This document shows positions 10,961-22,545 of a stretch of 64,000 bases of DNA, one piece after another; position 1 is the first letter of the stretch; every line of letters begins with the position of its first letter. This stretch comes from Tetracentron sinense (taxonomy: Eukaryota; Streptophyta; Magnoliopsida; Trochodendrales; Trochodendraceae): assembly GCA_015143295.1 (NCBI GenBank), contig CM026551.1, forward strand, positions 50,704,034 to 50,768,033, in the 5' to 3' direction. The position numbers and the translations under genes were made by a program. The notes under the pieces are model-generated. The model made no database searches. It was given only the letters and a program-made list of their open reading frames with translations, and had not been told where the DNA came from.

Positions 10961-11410
10961 ACCCCATGGGAGTTGTGAAACACCCAAAATGTCCTCCAAA
11001 AGATTTCAAAAGCATAAAGCAAGTCGGCCAAGTAAAATGACACGACCCATCTGGTTGACCGGATTGCCAAATCCTACCGACTGACTAAAAACCCACCCTC
11101 TGAAATTTTTCCCCATACAAATCTTTCACCCAGTCAGTCGACCGGATTAGGGTTCGGTTGAGCGGATTGCCTTTTTTTTTGCCTATTTTCTTCATTTTAA
11201 CACTTGGGACCTTTATCCATTCATTCCTTAAAGCATGTAAACACATAATAGGGTCCTTAGAACCCTAAACCACATACCCTAACACATTTTTGTGAGTTCA
11301 AACCCTCATTAATTTTATATAAAATATTTAGGCTTTTGACCTTTACAAGAGTGGTGCCTATGACACTATTCACCAGAATAGTGAATGGGATTCCGGGGTT
11401 CTACATTCTC

Positions 11411-11600
11411 TTAACAGGCTAATTTTAGCATCATGTTTTTAGAAAAATCAACAAACTTCAACTTCAATGATAAATCAAATTTGCAGTATCTTTTGGAGAA
11501 ATTTGCACATTGGACACAATATCCCCTCATCAATTTAAGAAATTGTAGAAGATTCTCCCTAACAATTTTAAAATAACTAATGATTCCAAATTGGTTTGGT
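11411..11600. repeat. Remainder of the second duplicated unit, right of the solo LTR
   Basis: TTTGCAGTATCTTTTGGAGA, CACATTGGA, CCCCTCATCAATTTA and GATTCTCCCTAACAATTT match 9,090-9,180 of the first unit. This shows that the sequence is the continuation of the copy interrupted at 9,508. Confidence 0.75.
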
Positions 11601-12476
11601 AGCACATAGGAGATGAGAAAAATCTTCCTCCCATTTTCAACCATAAATACCTGAGTCTCAACCTATTGCAAGAAGCTTTTGAACACACCAAGTACTTGAA
11701 GAGCCATGCACTTTGCTAGACATCTTTTGCCCTTAAAATTTTGGCGGCCTCTAGCATCCCTTAGCCACACTTCACCCCTTATCTAGCCTACCTTTTTCGC
11801 TTAACCGTTCCTATTCCCCATACCTCAAGGCTATAGCCTCTTTTGCCTTGATATCTCAGCCCCACATAGTCTCATAAGAATCTCCCAAGGAATTCCTTAA
11901 GATAGACTATCCATTGTCCAAAGCTGTGGAAGATAAGATAAATGAGAATTAGCTAAAAGTGAGAATTAACCTTACTCTATATTTTAGAAGAGTTGAACTT
12001 GTGGGGCCTATGGCCCACTAAGAAGGCAGCCCACCAAATCAGTCACATAAACGTCAAAGAGTTGAAATGCAGAAGATGTTCTACCTTCTTTTTGTGGTAT
12101 TCCCTTTTGAGAGGAGCGAACTATTGTTCCTCGCTCTCACATAGCCGACCCTTCAACCCTCCTTAATTGAGGTTAGTGTTTTTTTTTACCCTTTAGTTAA
12201 AATTTTTAATTTTATTTTTCTAAAAACCAAGGGTAGATGGGTGAACCCTAAGGGTGGATGAATCTTAACCACAGTTAAATGGGGTTAGAAGGGGGACATG
12301 TAAGAAAATGGGAGCCGGGACACCCCTCCTCACGTCATGGACCGTGGAAGTGATTATTTTCCTTCCCTTTTAGTTAATCTCGGAAATTTGACCAACAGAA
12401 CCCCCTCTCTTTTCTAGGTACAATAAATTATCCGTGACTATAATTCATCTTCCTTTGTTTTTTTTTCTCTTTTTTT
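11601..12476. other. Non-coding stretch with a partial foldback MITE
   Basis: No gene is recognised. Around 12,190-12,300, CCAAGGGTAGATGGGTGAACCC and TCTTAACCACAGTTAA match one arm of the foldback MITE at 46,735-46,990. Near 12,385, GAAATTTGACCAACAGAACC is repeated almost exactly near 14,550, just outside the other end of the element at 12,477-14,472. Confidence 0.5.
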
Positions 12477-14472
12477 GGGTGGTGTTATGTGCACCCCAGT
12501 AATTGAGGACTAATACACCCCATTAAAAAATTTTCTTATATTTTAAAGTTCTCTATATTTTTTATAAGGTAAATTACAGTTACCTCCCTTGTCGTTTGGT
12601 GAAATTGAAGAGACCTCCTCTCTACTTTTAAAATTACACTGCCCTCCCCTGTGTTTTAATTGTTAGTAACAGATTCCCTAATGTGGATGAACTTTGATGA
12701 TATCATGCTTTAAATATTTTAAAATGCCCAAATTACCTTTGAAACACCAATAACTTTAAAAATAATATAACCCACTTGTTCTTTTCTTAATAGTTGCTTC
12801 AAAACAGTTTAAACATGGATGTTAGTGACACCATGGGAGTACCTGAGTACTCTTTCACCTAGAAGATTTGAAGACTCTTCTTGTGACTTTATAGAGCACA
12901 CGAAATCCTATTCCACCCTCCGGAAGAAATTGGAGTTCAATCTAAGAGAAAGGGTCAAAATTACAGCCATCAATGGCATATTACAGAAGATTTTTGAAAA
13001 TCAAACAGATACAAAGACTAGAATTGTGGTTTCCACTTGTGGGATTTGTTCAAATATGCTCTCACCAAACATTCAGTAACATGAAATCTATCAAACAACT
13101 TAAGTCTGTAATCACAACACATCCTTACCATCTGCTTGTGTCAAACTCCGACAACTCCTCTTTAAGAGAATTCAATCCACCGAAGCAGCCAAGATTCATC
13201 ACTGTCTAATTAGAGATCTCTGTCCAACTAACAAACGTCTCACTTCTTCAAGACCATACCTACTAAAATCAAAACACAAAGCTCATTAAAAACAACAGAC
13301 CTAGATGAAGAACTCTATTCAAGAAAGAAATCTTGAAGCGAAAATACCAACATGAAGAGATCGAAACCAACAAAATTAAAGAACGCGTTTACATCAGAAA
13401 TGTGGTTACCATATCGATCATCAGATTAGTTCTGAAAGTCGAACTCAAGTTCAAAGCATCATTGAAACGCTGTGAACAGTAACGATATTGATTGAATCTT
13501 CAACCTCGATAGAAGAGACAGTGAGGGCCAGGCGTTGTCGGTGGTTGGCGTTGAAAGAGGCCCGACGGTTGAAATTACTGTGGTGAGAAAAAGCCTGCTG
13601 AGACTTGTGAGGTGTGTTGAGGAGAGAAGGTTTTTGTGTGAAAACGAAACAAGTGTTTTAACTTACAACTGGGATAAAATCATTAAAACACATTTTTTGT
13701 TAATAGTGCTAACTTGACCAACCTACTGGGGTGGGCAGTGTAATTTTAAAAACTAGAGGGGAGGTCTCTACAATTTCATCAAACCTCGAGGGAGGTGACT
13801 AATTCACTCTTTTTTTTATATGTGCACCCCATTTATAATTCCTTTATTCTTCAACCAATTTCTTCTCAATTCGCTATTACCTTTCTACAATCTCAATTCG
13901 TCATCACTTCTTCATTAATCAACATTCTCCCACATTCTTGATTTTTAGTTTGACAATTTGTTTATTTAAGATGTTATTCATTCTATTCAAAATTAATTGT
14001 ATGATTTCTCATATGCATTTGATTCTCTTTGTTTGATCGATAGCTGTTGAAAATTAATTCTTTGTTCCGTAGTTTTTGATTATTTGATGTTTTCTTCCAT
14101 TTATTAAATCAGTGAAATTGATTATAATAAGAGAAAAAAATGGATTAATGGTATTGAAATTTTTACACCATCGTAGTGTGCTTGTATAGTACATTACCCA
14201 TAAATATTGGATGAGAAAATCTCAAATCTTTAATTAAACAAGTAGTGATTGTATTATTTATTCTTAGGTAAAGTGACTCTTAAAAGAAAGTGGAGTTAGC
14301 ATTACACTCTATTCGTATAGTTAATAAATCTGAAGTTTGGTGTGTAATTATATATTTTATAAGTAATGAATTTGGTGTGCATTTAAAATTGTAAGATATT
14401 AATGGTGTATAGTCATCAATTTTGAAAAATGGGGTGTAATCATCAAATATTGGGCTGCACCTAACACCACCC
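12477..14472. mobile_element. Terminal-inverted-repeat element interrupted by a nested Mutator-like element
   Basis: The left end GGGTGGTGTTATGTGCACCC matches the reverse complement of the right end, GGGTGGTGTTAGGTGCAGCC. Similarity continues for about 45 bp to ACACCCCAT on both sides. Both flanks are T-runs, so the target duplication cannot be sized. After removing the nested element the host is about 750 bp, with no coding capacity. It is a non-autonomous DNA transposon of undetermined superfamily. Confidence 0.75.
12566..13810. mobile_element. Non-autonomous Mutator-like element with long terminal inverted repeats
   Basis: The left end (AAGGTAAATTACAGTTACCT) and the reverse complement of the right end (AGAGTGAATTAGTCACCTCC) pair over about 90 bp, including GAAATTGxAGAGACCTCC and TTAAAATTACACTGCCC. 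The flanks ATTTTTTAT (12,557-12,565) and TTTTTTTAT (13,811-13,819) form an 8-of-9 target duplication, and 9 bp is the Mutator hallmark. The interior (12,680-13,715) has no transposase. Small frames such as 12,819-13,079 may come from captured host DNA, but I recognise no gene in them. Confidence 0.75.
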
Positions 14473-14481
14473 ATTTTTTTT

Positions 14482-14735
14482 AGAATAAGGGAGGAAAGAG
14501 AAAAAAATAAAAGTGGATTCAACCTCCGCGAAACTTGGGTTCAGGCTGAAATTTGACCAACAGAACCTCCTCTCTTCGTTTTATTTGGCTATTCAGTTGT
14601 TTGTTTTATTTGGATATTCTGCTAATGCGCAGTATTTGAATTTTTTTTCTTGTGGTTATATCATATCATGTTGTTGTTCCCCATTTAACCTCATTTAATA
14701 GGGGTCAAAAGGGACACGTGTTGACCATTGGGTGT
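14482..14735. other. Short non-coding stretch
   Basis: Contains the second copy of GAAATTTGACCAACAGAACC (near 14,550) also seen near 12,385. Nothing else is recognised. Confidence 0.3.
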
Positions 14736-15674
14736 GATTGAACTCGGGAAGAGTTCAATCGCAATTGGCTGTGATCCATTATCCTCATGGAGGCACTTGG
14801 AGTATAGCGGGTTCCATTTATTTTCATCAAATTAACCTAACTTAACTAAATTTAAAATAATCTAATCTAATTAAATAATTTAAATTAACTAAATTAATTG
14901 TGGTTAATGTAGGCACTTGTGCAGCAAGGAGATTGGATAAGAGCAATTGCGATTGTACTTGGGGAGAGTTTAATCTCACCCACAAAGTACTTTTTCCTCG
15001 GGGTTAATATTTAACCACAATTAAGTATGGACTTGTGAGTACGATTGAACTCAGAGAGAGTTCAATCACAAATGGCTCTTGTTTAGTGACAACAATTGGT
15101 CGTGATCAGATCTTTTTCTCTAGAGAGGGAGAGAGACTTACTGGTGGGATGAACAACGGCAACTAGGGCTGGAGGTGGTCGGAGAACCCAAACAAGGAAG
15201 AGAGCAGCAAACCGGTGGGAGAGACAGGAAAAAATAGAAGGAAATGTGATTTTTGCACGGGCTGCCTCAGTTTATTAACTGATCTTTAGCGACAGGTATA
15301 TTTTCATCGCAATAGGTATTTAAAAATTAGACAATAATAAATCCACGCACTAGACGAAACTATTCAGTCCGTTCCTAATAGCAGATATATTATTTATGTT
15401 GCTACATGTTAATCTATTAAAAAAATAATTTATTAAATGGAAGAATATGCGTTAGTGATGGAACATTAGTGATGGTCTCTATTACCGTCTCTTTAAGTAC
15501 GTTTTGTTGGCGACGGTTCTGTTATCTGTTGCTAAATTTTTGTGCGTAATCGGCAGAGTTCTTGTAGTGTTATAAATTATCCATTGCAATCTATAAAAGC
15601 ATATGTATAAAACTGCACATATTGTTGAGATCAAATCACAACCAATCGCTATTGAACTCAGGGAGAGTTCAATT
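14736..15674. repeat. Four copies of a 25-bp imperfect palindrome GATTGAACTC...GAGTTCAATC
   Basis: Copies lie at 14,736-14,760, 14,951-14,975, 15,043-15,067 and 15,650-15,674. Each has two 10-bp arms of GATTGAACTC or a variant around a short purine spacer (GGGAA, AGAGA, AGGGA). They sit in otherwise AT-rich sequence that also carries CACTA-like repeats. They may be subterminal protein-binding sites of a DNA transposon. Confidence 0.7.
15280..15569. mobile_element. CACTA-type transposon end with subterminal repeats
   Basis: CTTGTAGTG at 15,561-15,569 is the complement of CACTACAAG, the terminal motif of CACTA (En/Spm) elements. Inward lie TTAGCGACAG, TTAGTGATGG, GGCGACGGTT and GTTGCTAAA variants, typical subterminal repeats. 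A possible opposite end, CACTAGACGAAAC at 15,348, is less convincing, and the expected 3-bp duplication does not match. No transposase is present. Confidence 0.55.
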
Positions 15675-15774
15675 GCACACCCTGAGTTCAATTGCACACA
15701 TAGATCAAAATAACATGTTATTTTTACTGGTTCAAGTAAAGTAACATAAATTAGTTAATTTGTATGGTTCACCC

Positions 15775-15799
15775 AAAATAACGTGACTCACGTTATTTT
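15775..15799. repeat. Near-perfect palindrome with ACGTGA/TCACGT half-sites
   Basis: Arms AAAATAACGTGA and TCACGTTATTTT flank a single C. It resembles a paired bZIP (ACGTG) site, but its function is unknown. Confidence 0.6.
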
Positions 15800-15849
15800 A
15801 ACTGATCGAGTTAAATAACGTGAATAAGTTTTTACGGAATCAATAAGTG

Positions 15850-16900
15850 GTAGATGAGTTTTAGAAGCTTTATCCTAACTTCAAATCCAAATTTAAATTG
15901 AATACTAAAATAATCACTAAGTACTCCAAAAAAAGGAGCATTAACTTATTTCCCGTGTATATCTTTTCTAGTAGCGCTGACGATGATGAGCAGTAGTGGG
16001 CTGAACATGATGACATAGAGAGGACCTTTTTACTGAATACACCATTACCAGTGTCACTTAGGCACATGGTACGGGTGCCAAGTGTCTAAGTGTCTAGAGG
16101 GTTCGGCACGATAAGCTATGAAAATCACAATATGGAGGCACAAGCATATAGATTTTTTAAAAATTATTATGCATTTATATGTATAATATATTATCTCAAT
16201 ATTTTTAAAAATAATAACAAGGATGAGGAGGGACCACCTGACCCTATTTTTTTAAAAGTATATACCAAAGTTATAAAAACAATACTTGTATAGAGAATAG
16301 AAAGGAGCAATAAGAGAGAGAGAGAGAGATCCTTATTGATCGCCATTGGTGTCGTTGCTCTCTAGTAATTTTTTTCTCTATATTTCTAAAAAAGTTACAC
16401 AACTTGACAAAAAAAATTCAAAGCAATCCAATATATTAAAATTTTACAATGACATGACATACATGAAGCAACATGTGTCTAATCATAAGTTTGATGTCAT
16501 CATGGCACGGTATAAGCATATACCAAGGAGTGTCGTATTGTGCCATGGAATGTCGTGTTGTGTCCAGGTGTCGGCACGACAAAATTTAGGAAAACGGAAG
16601 TGCCTAGGTAACACTGACCGTAACATTAGGCAAATAGAGAGTCCAGACCCCACAACTCCCTGAATTTTTTTATGAATGAAGCTAAATAGGGTTTTAATTT
16701 AAAGAAAATAACAAAGATAGAGCTTATATTTCAAATTGATATATTGGGTCACTGAAAATAAGGGCATAATTTACATTTTATTCCTTTGATACTCTCTTTC
16801 CATCCCATCATCAATTGTTCCACCAAGGACCTCTAGTTCCACCAAGGTCCTCTTGACATGTAATGTTAGTATTAGGGAATACATTAGAGTATCTTAATAT
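15850..16900. other. Non-coding stretch with a GA microsatellite and possible MITE ends
   Basis: A (GA)n tract lies at about 16,313-16,330. Sequences rich in GGCACG/GTGTCG words near 16,050-16,120 and 16,500-16,610 loosely face each other (TTAGGCAC against GTGCCTAG) and may be the ends of a degenerate inverted-repeat element. No coding region is recognised. Confidence 0.35.
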
Positions 16901-16944
16901 GGTTTGAAGATATATATACATGTAGAGGAGTTCGAATGGGCAAC

Positions 16945-17075
16945 AGTGCACGCTGTTGTGCTATTGCTCCTTTGTGTCTCACAAAGGAGGGCCCCACATT
17001 CAGTAGGGGTAGACTGGGAATCAAAAACAGATGGCCCTATTTTTTGTAAGACACAAAGGGCAACAACACAAGCCC
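16945..17075. repeat. Small foldback element (CTTTGTGTCTCACAAA arms)
   Basis: GCTCCTTTGTGTCTCACAAA near 16,966-16,985 pairs with the complement of TTTGTAAGACACAAAGGGC near 17,043-17,062. Outer GTTGTG and CAACAAC words extend the pairing. Inner GGGCCCC and GGCCC sequences frame the loop. Size and layout fit a foldback MITE. Confidence 0.55.
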
Positions 17076-17094
17076 ATCCTAACTCCATATAGAG

Positions 17095-18274
17095 AAGGGT
17101 TCCCGTTAGCGTAGTTTACTTAGAGTTTCTAGTAAGCTACGAATTCCTAGCTGTTAGATTAGATTCGTAAGTCATCCAAACTAGACCACTATGTGAAAGA
17201 GCAAAACTACCCCCAAATTAAATTCTTAAAAGACTAAAACCACGTAGGGGGAGTCCTTTCTGAGTCCTTTCTCTCTCAGACTCTCTTCTTCTCGTGTTCT
17301 CTCTCTCCCTCCTCTTCCCAACTCACTCACGGCTCCTCTTCACTCTCTCCCTCTTCTTCCTTTGCGTTTCTTGTGAGGAATGAAACAAAAGCAAAATATC
17401 TCCATCTGAAATATCTTTTCCCCACCACAATAAGTATCTTGGTTTGATCTTCTTTTCCAAATATTTTTTTTTAAGAAATCAAAAGTCATGCATTTTCGAG
17501 AAACGAACAAGTGAGGAGATGTTCTCATCCTAATTTCTAACCAACGAAATTCTAATTTCATCATTTCTAACCTAACTGGAACTCTAATTTTTTCACCCCA
17601 ATCTCTGCATTATTTCTTCTCTTAAATTACTTATGTTGTATTTTCAAATTATAAAATCTCAAATTGTTATAGCTGGAGCCATTTAATTTAAATAGTTGAA
17701 ATAAATCCACATCTTGATCAGACCAACATAGGCTCTGATAGAAACCCTTTACGCAAGTAACCTATTTGATTAGCATGCAGGACCACAAAAAAAAATGAAA
17801 AATCTGCAGACTGCTTATGTCGATTGTACATAATTTTGGATTTCCATCACAACCCACCAAAACAGCCAAGTAAATATCAGTTTGAATTGAGAGAGAGAGA
17901 GAAGAGAGAGAGAGCAACAAGGATGCGAAGAGAACTAAAGAAGAGAGGAACAGAACGAAAGAATGGATTTGTTTTAATCAAACAGTGATTTTTCTTTTGA
18001 CCCTTGGATTAAAATGAGCCAAGATCTAGAGTTCGTTGTTGAGAACGTTACTCTCGCTTGGTGATATTATGATGCACACATGCGCTAGTTCTCAATTGCA
18101 TGTACACATGGTAATTCTGATTAAGGTTGCATCAATCTTCTATTTAGGTGTTGTTTGCAACCGTTTATTTCTTAACTATCATTTCTTCCCTTGTTTGCAA
18201 CCGTTTCTTGCATTTTTTTAGTACTAAGGTTCTGTTGAGGTAGTTCCTACCTCTATCACTAATATCATCAACAT
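17095..18274. other. Non-coding stretch
   Basis: CT-rich sequence (17,250-17,370) and a GA microsatellite (17,890-17,915) are present. No gene, splice structure or transposon end is recognised up to the target duplication of the large Mutator-like element. Confidence 0.35.
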
Positions 18275-18283
18275 TTTAAGAAA

Positions 18284-18363
18284 GGGGTTTTTCCCTGATT
18301 GCCCCTGTAGTATGGGGTTCTTCCCTAAATACCAAGGATTTAAAAACCCTTCTCGAAATGCCC
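18284..18363. repeat. Left terminal inverted repeat of the large MULE
   Basis: Eighty bases match the complement of 27,075-27,154 with about three differences and stop abruptly at AAATGCCC. The 9-bp duplication TTTAAGAAA lies immediately outside. Confidence 0.93.
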
Positions 18364-18789
18364 TTATGAATGATTTTTGGTTATTCTGGATATAGGTAAA
18401 GTTTAAAATACCCCTCCACTACCTTCAAGCATTAAACAATCCACCGTGATTGCATTAACTTCCAAACAAGGTGGTGATCGGTGTTACATATGTGCATGGA
18501 AAACCTTCTACGTGCATTGTCCCGAAAAATTTTCCGACGAACTCCTTCGTTTTTCTGTGAATCTTTTTCCGAGGAACTCCAAACTCATTGGTTTTGTGTG
18601 ATAATCATTTACCTTGTGATAACCAAAACCTAGAAAGGTATGTTTTGATTTCTTAATCTTTATACCTTGTGATTAACTTCTTACTAATGGAATATAAGGC
18701 TTTGAGAAATCTAAGGAGCCGTTACATTGAGGTTTTTTCAGAAAATCTGGTCGTTAAATAAGTTTTAGGAACGTAGGGGACGAAGCCAG

Positions 18790-19255
18790 TGGAAATCGGT
18801 TCAGGGTCGATACATGTTGTACTCATATATCGACCTGGTCGATACAATTTGTTTGAAAAGTCGATGCATGGATCTTGGTCCATGGCGATGCTGTCGAAAC
18901 ACTTGATACAATTTCGTATTGACCCTTAGTGTATTTGCATCGACCCTTAGGATTTTGCATACACTGTGTCGACCCAGTTCCTTCCATGCATCGACCCTTA
19001 GGGTATTTGTATCAACCCTTTGCTAAATTGCATCGACCCTTAGGTTTTTTCATTGACCATCTACACTGTGTCGACCCAGTCCCTTCAATGCATCGACCCT
19101 TAGGGTATTTGCATCAACCCTTTGCTAATTTGCATCGACCCTTAGGTCTTGTATGTTGTGTCGACCCTGTCCCTTCCATGCTTTGACCCTTTGCATATTT
19201 GCATTGACCCTTTACATATTTGCATTGACCATTTGCATATTTGCATCGACATATT
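18790..19255. repeat. Array of GCATCGACCCTTAGG-type motifs, left of the transposase
   Basis: Roughly twenty variants of (G)CATCGACCC occur, mostly in plus orientation. They alternate between CATCGACCCTTAGGGTATTT, TGTCGACCCAGTCCCTTC and ATCAACCCTTTGC. An open frame across them (18,929-19,186) encodes a peptide repeating HRPLG and CVDPVPSM. It is best explained by the DNA periodicity rather than by a gene. Confidence 0.85.
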
Positions 19256-19321
19256 GCTTATTTTCACAACTCATTCATTTGTCTCTTATCTAACTAATCA
19301 ATAATATATTTCTTATAGACG

Positions 19322-22092
19322 ATGGTGCCAAAAGTAATTACTAATTTGTTACTACGATGAAAAATGAGAAGTGGAAAGTGGTGGATTGTTGGAAAATGAA
19401 GCACAAGGTATCTGTTATCGAGGTAGAACGGCTCAATGTCTATTAATGGATAATAGTATTACATACAAGGAGCTCTTGTCTAAAGTTTATCGACTTACCA
19501 ATTCTAAACCGTGCGAGTGCGATATTACTTTAAGGTCATTTTTCTTCCTTAAACCCAATTCCACCAATCGAAATTGCCAACGATGAATCTTTGTCAACCT
19601 TCCTTTATATGATTATGAAACAAAATGATATTTATCTTCACTTGTACATATCGAAGGAGGAAAGAAGGAAGCATATTTCAAATGAAGAGTATGTTCCCAT
19701 CGAAGTTTGTAGAGAACATGTGTGCAACCAAGAGTCTGTTCGCATCGAAGTTGTCAAAGAATATGTGTGCAATCGAGAGTATGTTCCCATCGAAGTTTCT
19801 AGAGAACATTTATTCAAACAAAAGGATGTCTCCTTTGAAGTTGTTGGAGGATTAGAATTTGATTCTGAATGCAATACGGATAGGTTGACTAATATAAAAG
19901 AAGACAATTTTCAAATGAAGGATCTTGTCGGTAGTCATGATGGTATAGAAGACATAAATGACAATTTGCATGTGAACATTCTTGATGACATCAATGACAA
20001 TTTGCATATGAAGGATCTTGATGACATTAATGACAATTTGTATATGAAAGATCTTGATGACATCGATTCCATAGATAATGCTATGAATGATGTCATTCCA
20101 GAATATGCAAATCTTGGTGCAGAGGTCATCGTAAACGACTTCCCTAGCTTCAGGTAGATTCATGTCTTTATAACTTCACTAAGAAAACCTTTTTCAAATT
20201 ATAGATTGTAACATTAAACTCTCTCTACTTCCACATTGTTTTGTAGCCATGATAGTCCTCCCCTCACCCTAGAGATGCATAAGAATGACACAACAAACAA
20301 TCCTATTGAGAAGGCACAATATTAGGATATTCCGGTGCACAATGAAGGTTCGGATGGTGAATGTATGTTGCAAGATGGGACGGAAGTCCAACTTGGTCAA
20401 TGTTTTAAAGACAAGAAGGTACTACAGATGTGTATTCATAAGTATGCGATGCGCAAGAACTTTCAATTGAAGGTAATACGTTTGGATAAAGAACGATACA
20501 CATTGAAATGTCATGGTCTGAATTACAAATGACGACTACATGCATCAAGAGTTAATCGTTCTGGCCAATTCAAGATAAAGACCTGTGCTAGGATACACTC
20601 TTGTTTGTCACCGACTGGGAAAGATAATCTGCAAGCAAGAAGCTGTGTATTGAGCAAGTACGTTCTATCATATATCGAGGGACATGAAGTGTATAGGCTA
20701 AGGCAGATTGTCAATGATTTATGACGCGAGTTCAGGGTCAAACCCAGTTACAAGAAAGCGTAGAAATATTGAGAAATTGTAATAGAGAAACTTAGAGGAT
20801 CATTCGACACATCATATGCGGATCTCCTAGCTTATTTCCACGAACTTGAGAAGTGCAACCCGGGTACAGTAATTACAGTGCATTCAGATCCAGTGGAAGG
20901 GGTGTTCAGTTCTACTTTTTGGGCGATCAGTGTGGTACTTAAGGCTTTTCGAACTTGTTGCTGATAAGTGTTAACCCTTGTCGCGACACACTTGAAAGGA
21001 AAACATAAGGGGATACTATTTGTCGCAGTGGCTCTTGATGGGAACAATAACCTCATACTTGTCGCCTTTGGATTGGATGAAAAGGAAAACCATTGTTCTT
21101 GCGAATGGTTTTTAACTTATCTGAAACAAGCATTGGGGCCACTGGAGGATTTAGTGATTATCTCGGATATAAACCCTTCATTGTTAAGCAAAGTTCCTCA
21201 AGTACTCCTAAATGCATTTCATGCCTACTGTGTGTATCACATTTTAATGAACATGCACCAGCTGTGTAAGGACGAGAGTGTGAAGCCTTTCTTTTGGCTA
21301 GCAGTAAAGGCTTGCAGACGATCGAAGTTTCGCGAGTTCATGACAGTTATTTCTCAGACGAATCAACAAGCACATGGATTTTTAAACGGGATTCCGAGGG
21401 ATAATGGGTATATGCTTACTCTCCGGTCAAGAGATATGAGATTGTCACGTCTAATATAGCGGAGAGTGTTAATAGCTTATTGAAAGAGGTAAGAGAATAC
21501 CCGGTTACATAATTAGTAGAGACAACAGGTGAAATAACTCAAAAGTTTTATTTTACTCGATGCAAGGAATGGTTAGAGTGGCCCTCAAGGTTGACTAAAA
21601 ATGTCGAAGACAAAATGGAAAAAGGATTTTCAGAAAGGACGAAGTAGACGTGTTGACGGTATCAATAACAATGAATTCAGAGTCCATTGAGAAGAACATA
21701 GGGAGTTGGTCAATCTACTTCAAAGGCCGTGTACTTGTGGTAAATTCAACGTGACGGGATGACCTTGCGAGCATGCTCTTGCTGCATGTACGAAATATCA
21801 CATTGACAAATATGAATATGTTGATCGATATTACACAACGGAATGTGCACGGATGGCTTATGAGGGGTCGATTTACCCGTTACCGGACAAATGTGATTGA
21901 GAGATATCGGATGCACTACTTGTATTATGTGAGAAGATGAAGCCACCAAGATATGGTCAGACTGACGGAAGACCGAAGAAGAAGAGACTTCTATCACAAG
22001 GAGAAGAGCGTCGATCTGTGAAATGTGGTAGATGTAAGCAAACACGACACAATAGATAATCTTGTACTCGAGTAATTGGGCAAGAAGAGTAG
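19322..22092 (+). pseudogene. mudrA-like: MURA-type transposase of the MULE, decayed
   Basis: Two exons fit the reading: 19,322-20,153 and 20,247-22,092. The intron (GTAGAT...TTTGTAG) keeps the frame as SFSHDSPPL. Exon 1 starts MVPKVIT and contains NSITYKELLSKVYRLT and, in another frame, PPIEIANDESLSTFLY, the N-terminal MuDR domain. It then has an acidic region with DINDNLHMKDLD repeats. Exon 2 holds QCFKDKKVLQMCIHKYAM (MuDR DNA-binding part), SADL-like and THLKGKHKGILFVAVALDGN, LVIISDINPSLLS, TSNIAESVNSLLKEV, the SWIM finger CTCGKFNVTG...CEHALAAC and a zinc knuckle CGRCKQTRHN. Many stops and shifts occur. The first catalytic Asp of DGTHLKGK is replaced: the codons read L-V-A-T. The second Asp (ISD) and the Glu (AES) remain. 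Confidence 0.9.
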
Positions 22093-22239
22093 AAAAGTTG
22101 TAATTTTGTAAAAAAAATTGTCATTTTGGACAAAGATACATGTACTTATGGAAGAAAAATTGTAATTTTGGAATAAAAATTGTAATTTTGGACAAAGAAA
22201 TAGAAATTTTTGAAAAATATACTTGCTTCGATCGTGTAG

Positions 22240-22545
22240 TTTTTCGTGTATCAACCCTTCATAAAATGTATCGACCTCGTAAATAAGCTATTGCCCAGTT
22301 GCAATTGTAACAACCCTGTCGCCTTTAGTGTATCGACCCTTCATAAAATGCATCAACCTGCATCGACCTCATACGTTAGCTATTGCCCAGTTGAAATTGC
22401 ATCGACCCTGTCCCCTTTGGTGTATCAACTTCGTAAGTAAGCTACTGCCCAGTTGAACTTGCATCGACCCTGTTCATTTTGGTGTATCGACCCTTTATGA
22501 TATGGTATCGACCTTGTGTTATGTTGTATCGACCCTTATGTTCTT
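22240..22545. repeat. TCGACCC array between transposase and protease genes
   Basis: About ten copies of GTATCGACCC, GCATCGACCC or decayed forms occur after the transposase stop, together with repeated AGCTATTGCCCAGTTG and CCTGTCxCCTTTxGTGTATC. It lies between the converging 3' ends of the two genes, where transcription terminators would be expected. Confidence 0.8.

Larger units (their letters stand above)
9509..11405. mobile_element. Solo LTR of a gypsy-type retrotransposon, family A copy 1
   Basis: The element begins TGTCGCGACCCAAAATA and ends GGGGTTCTACA, i.e. TG...CA. It is flanked by a perfect 5-bp duplication TTCTC (9,504-9,508 and 11,406-11,410). The first copy of the split repeat shows the unoccupied sequence AGGTTCTCTGCAAATT and confirms the site. 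No gag or pol domain is present, so one LTR remains after recombination. It contains a minisatellite and a TATA box, and its start, end and interior resemble the element at 36,795-39,215. The lineage is inferred only from LTR length and the TGTCGCGACCC start. Confidence 0.85.

Noticed and set aside
18929..19186. 85-codon frame encoding a repetitive HRPLG/CVDPVPSM peptide
   Set aside because: The peptide periodicity follows the TCGACCC DNA array exactly; there is no splice or start context and no known family.
19638..20163. Minus-strand frames opposite the transposase N-terminus
   Set aside because: They overlap the MuDR-like coding exon and repeat only because the sense strand has DINDNLHMKDLD repeats.
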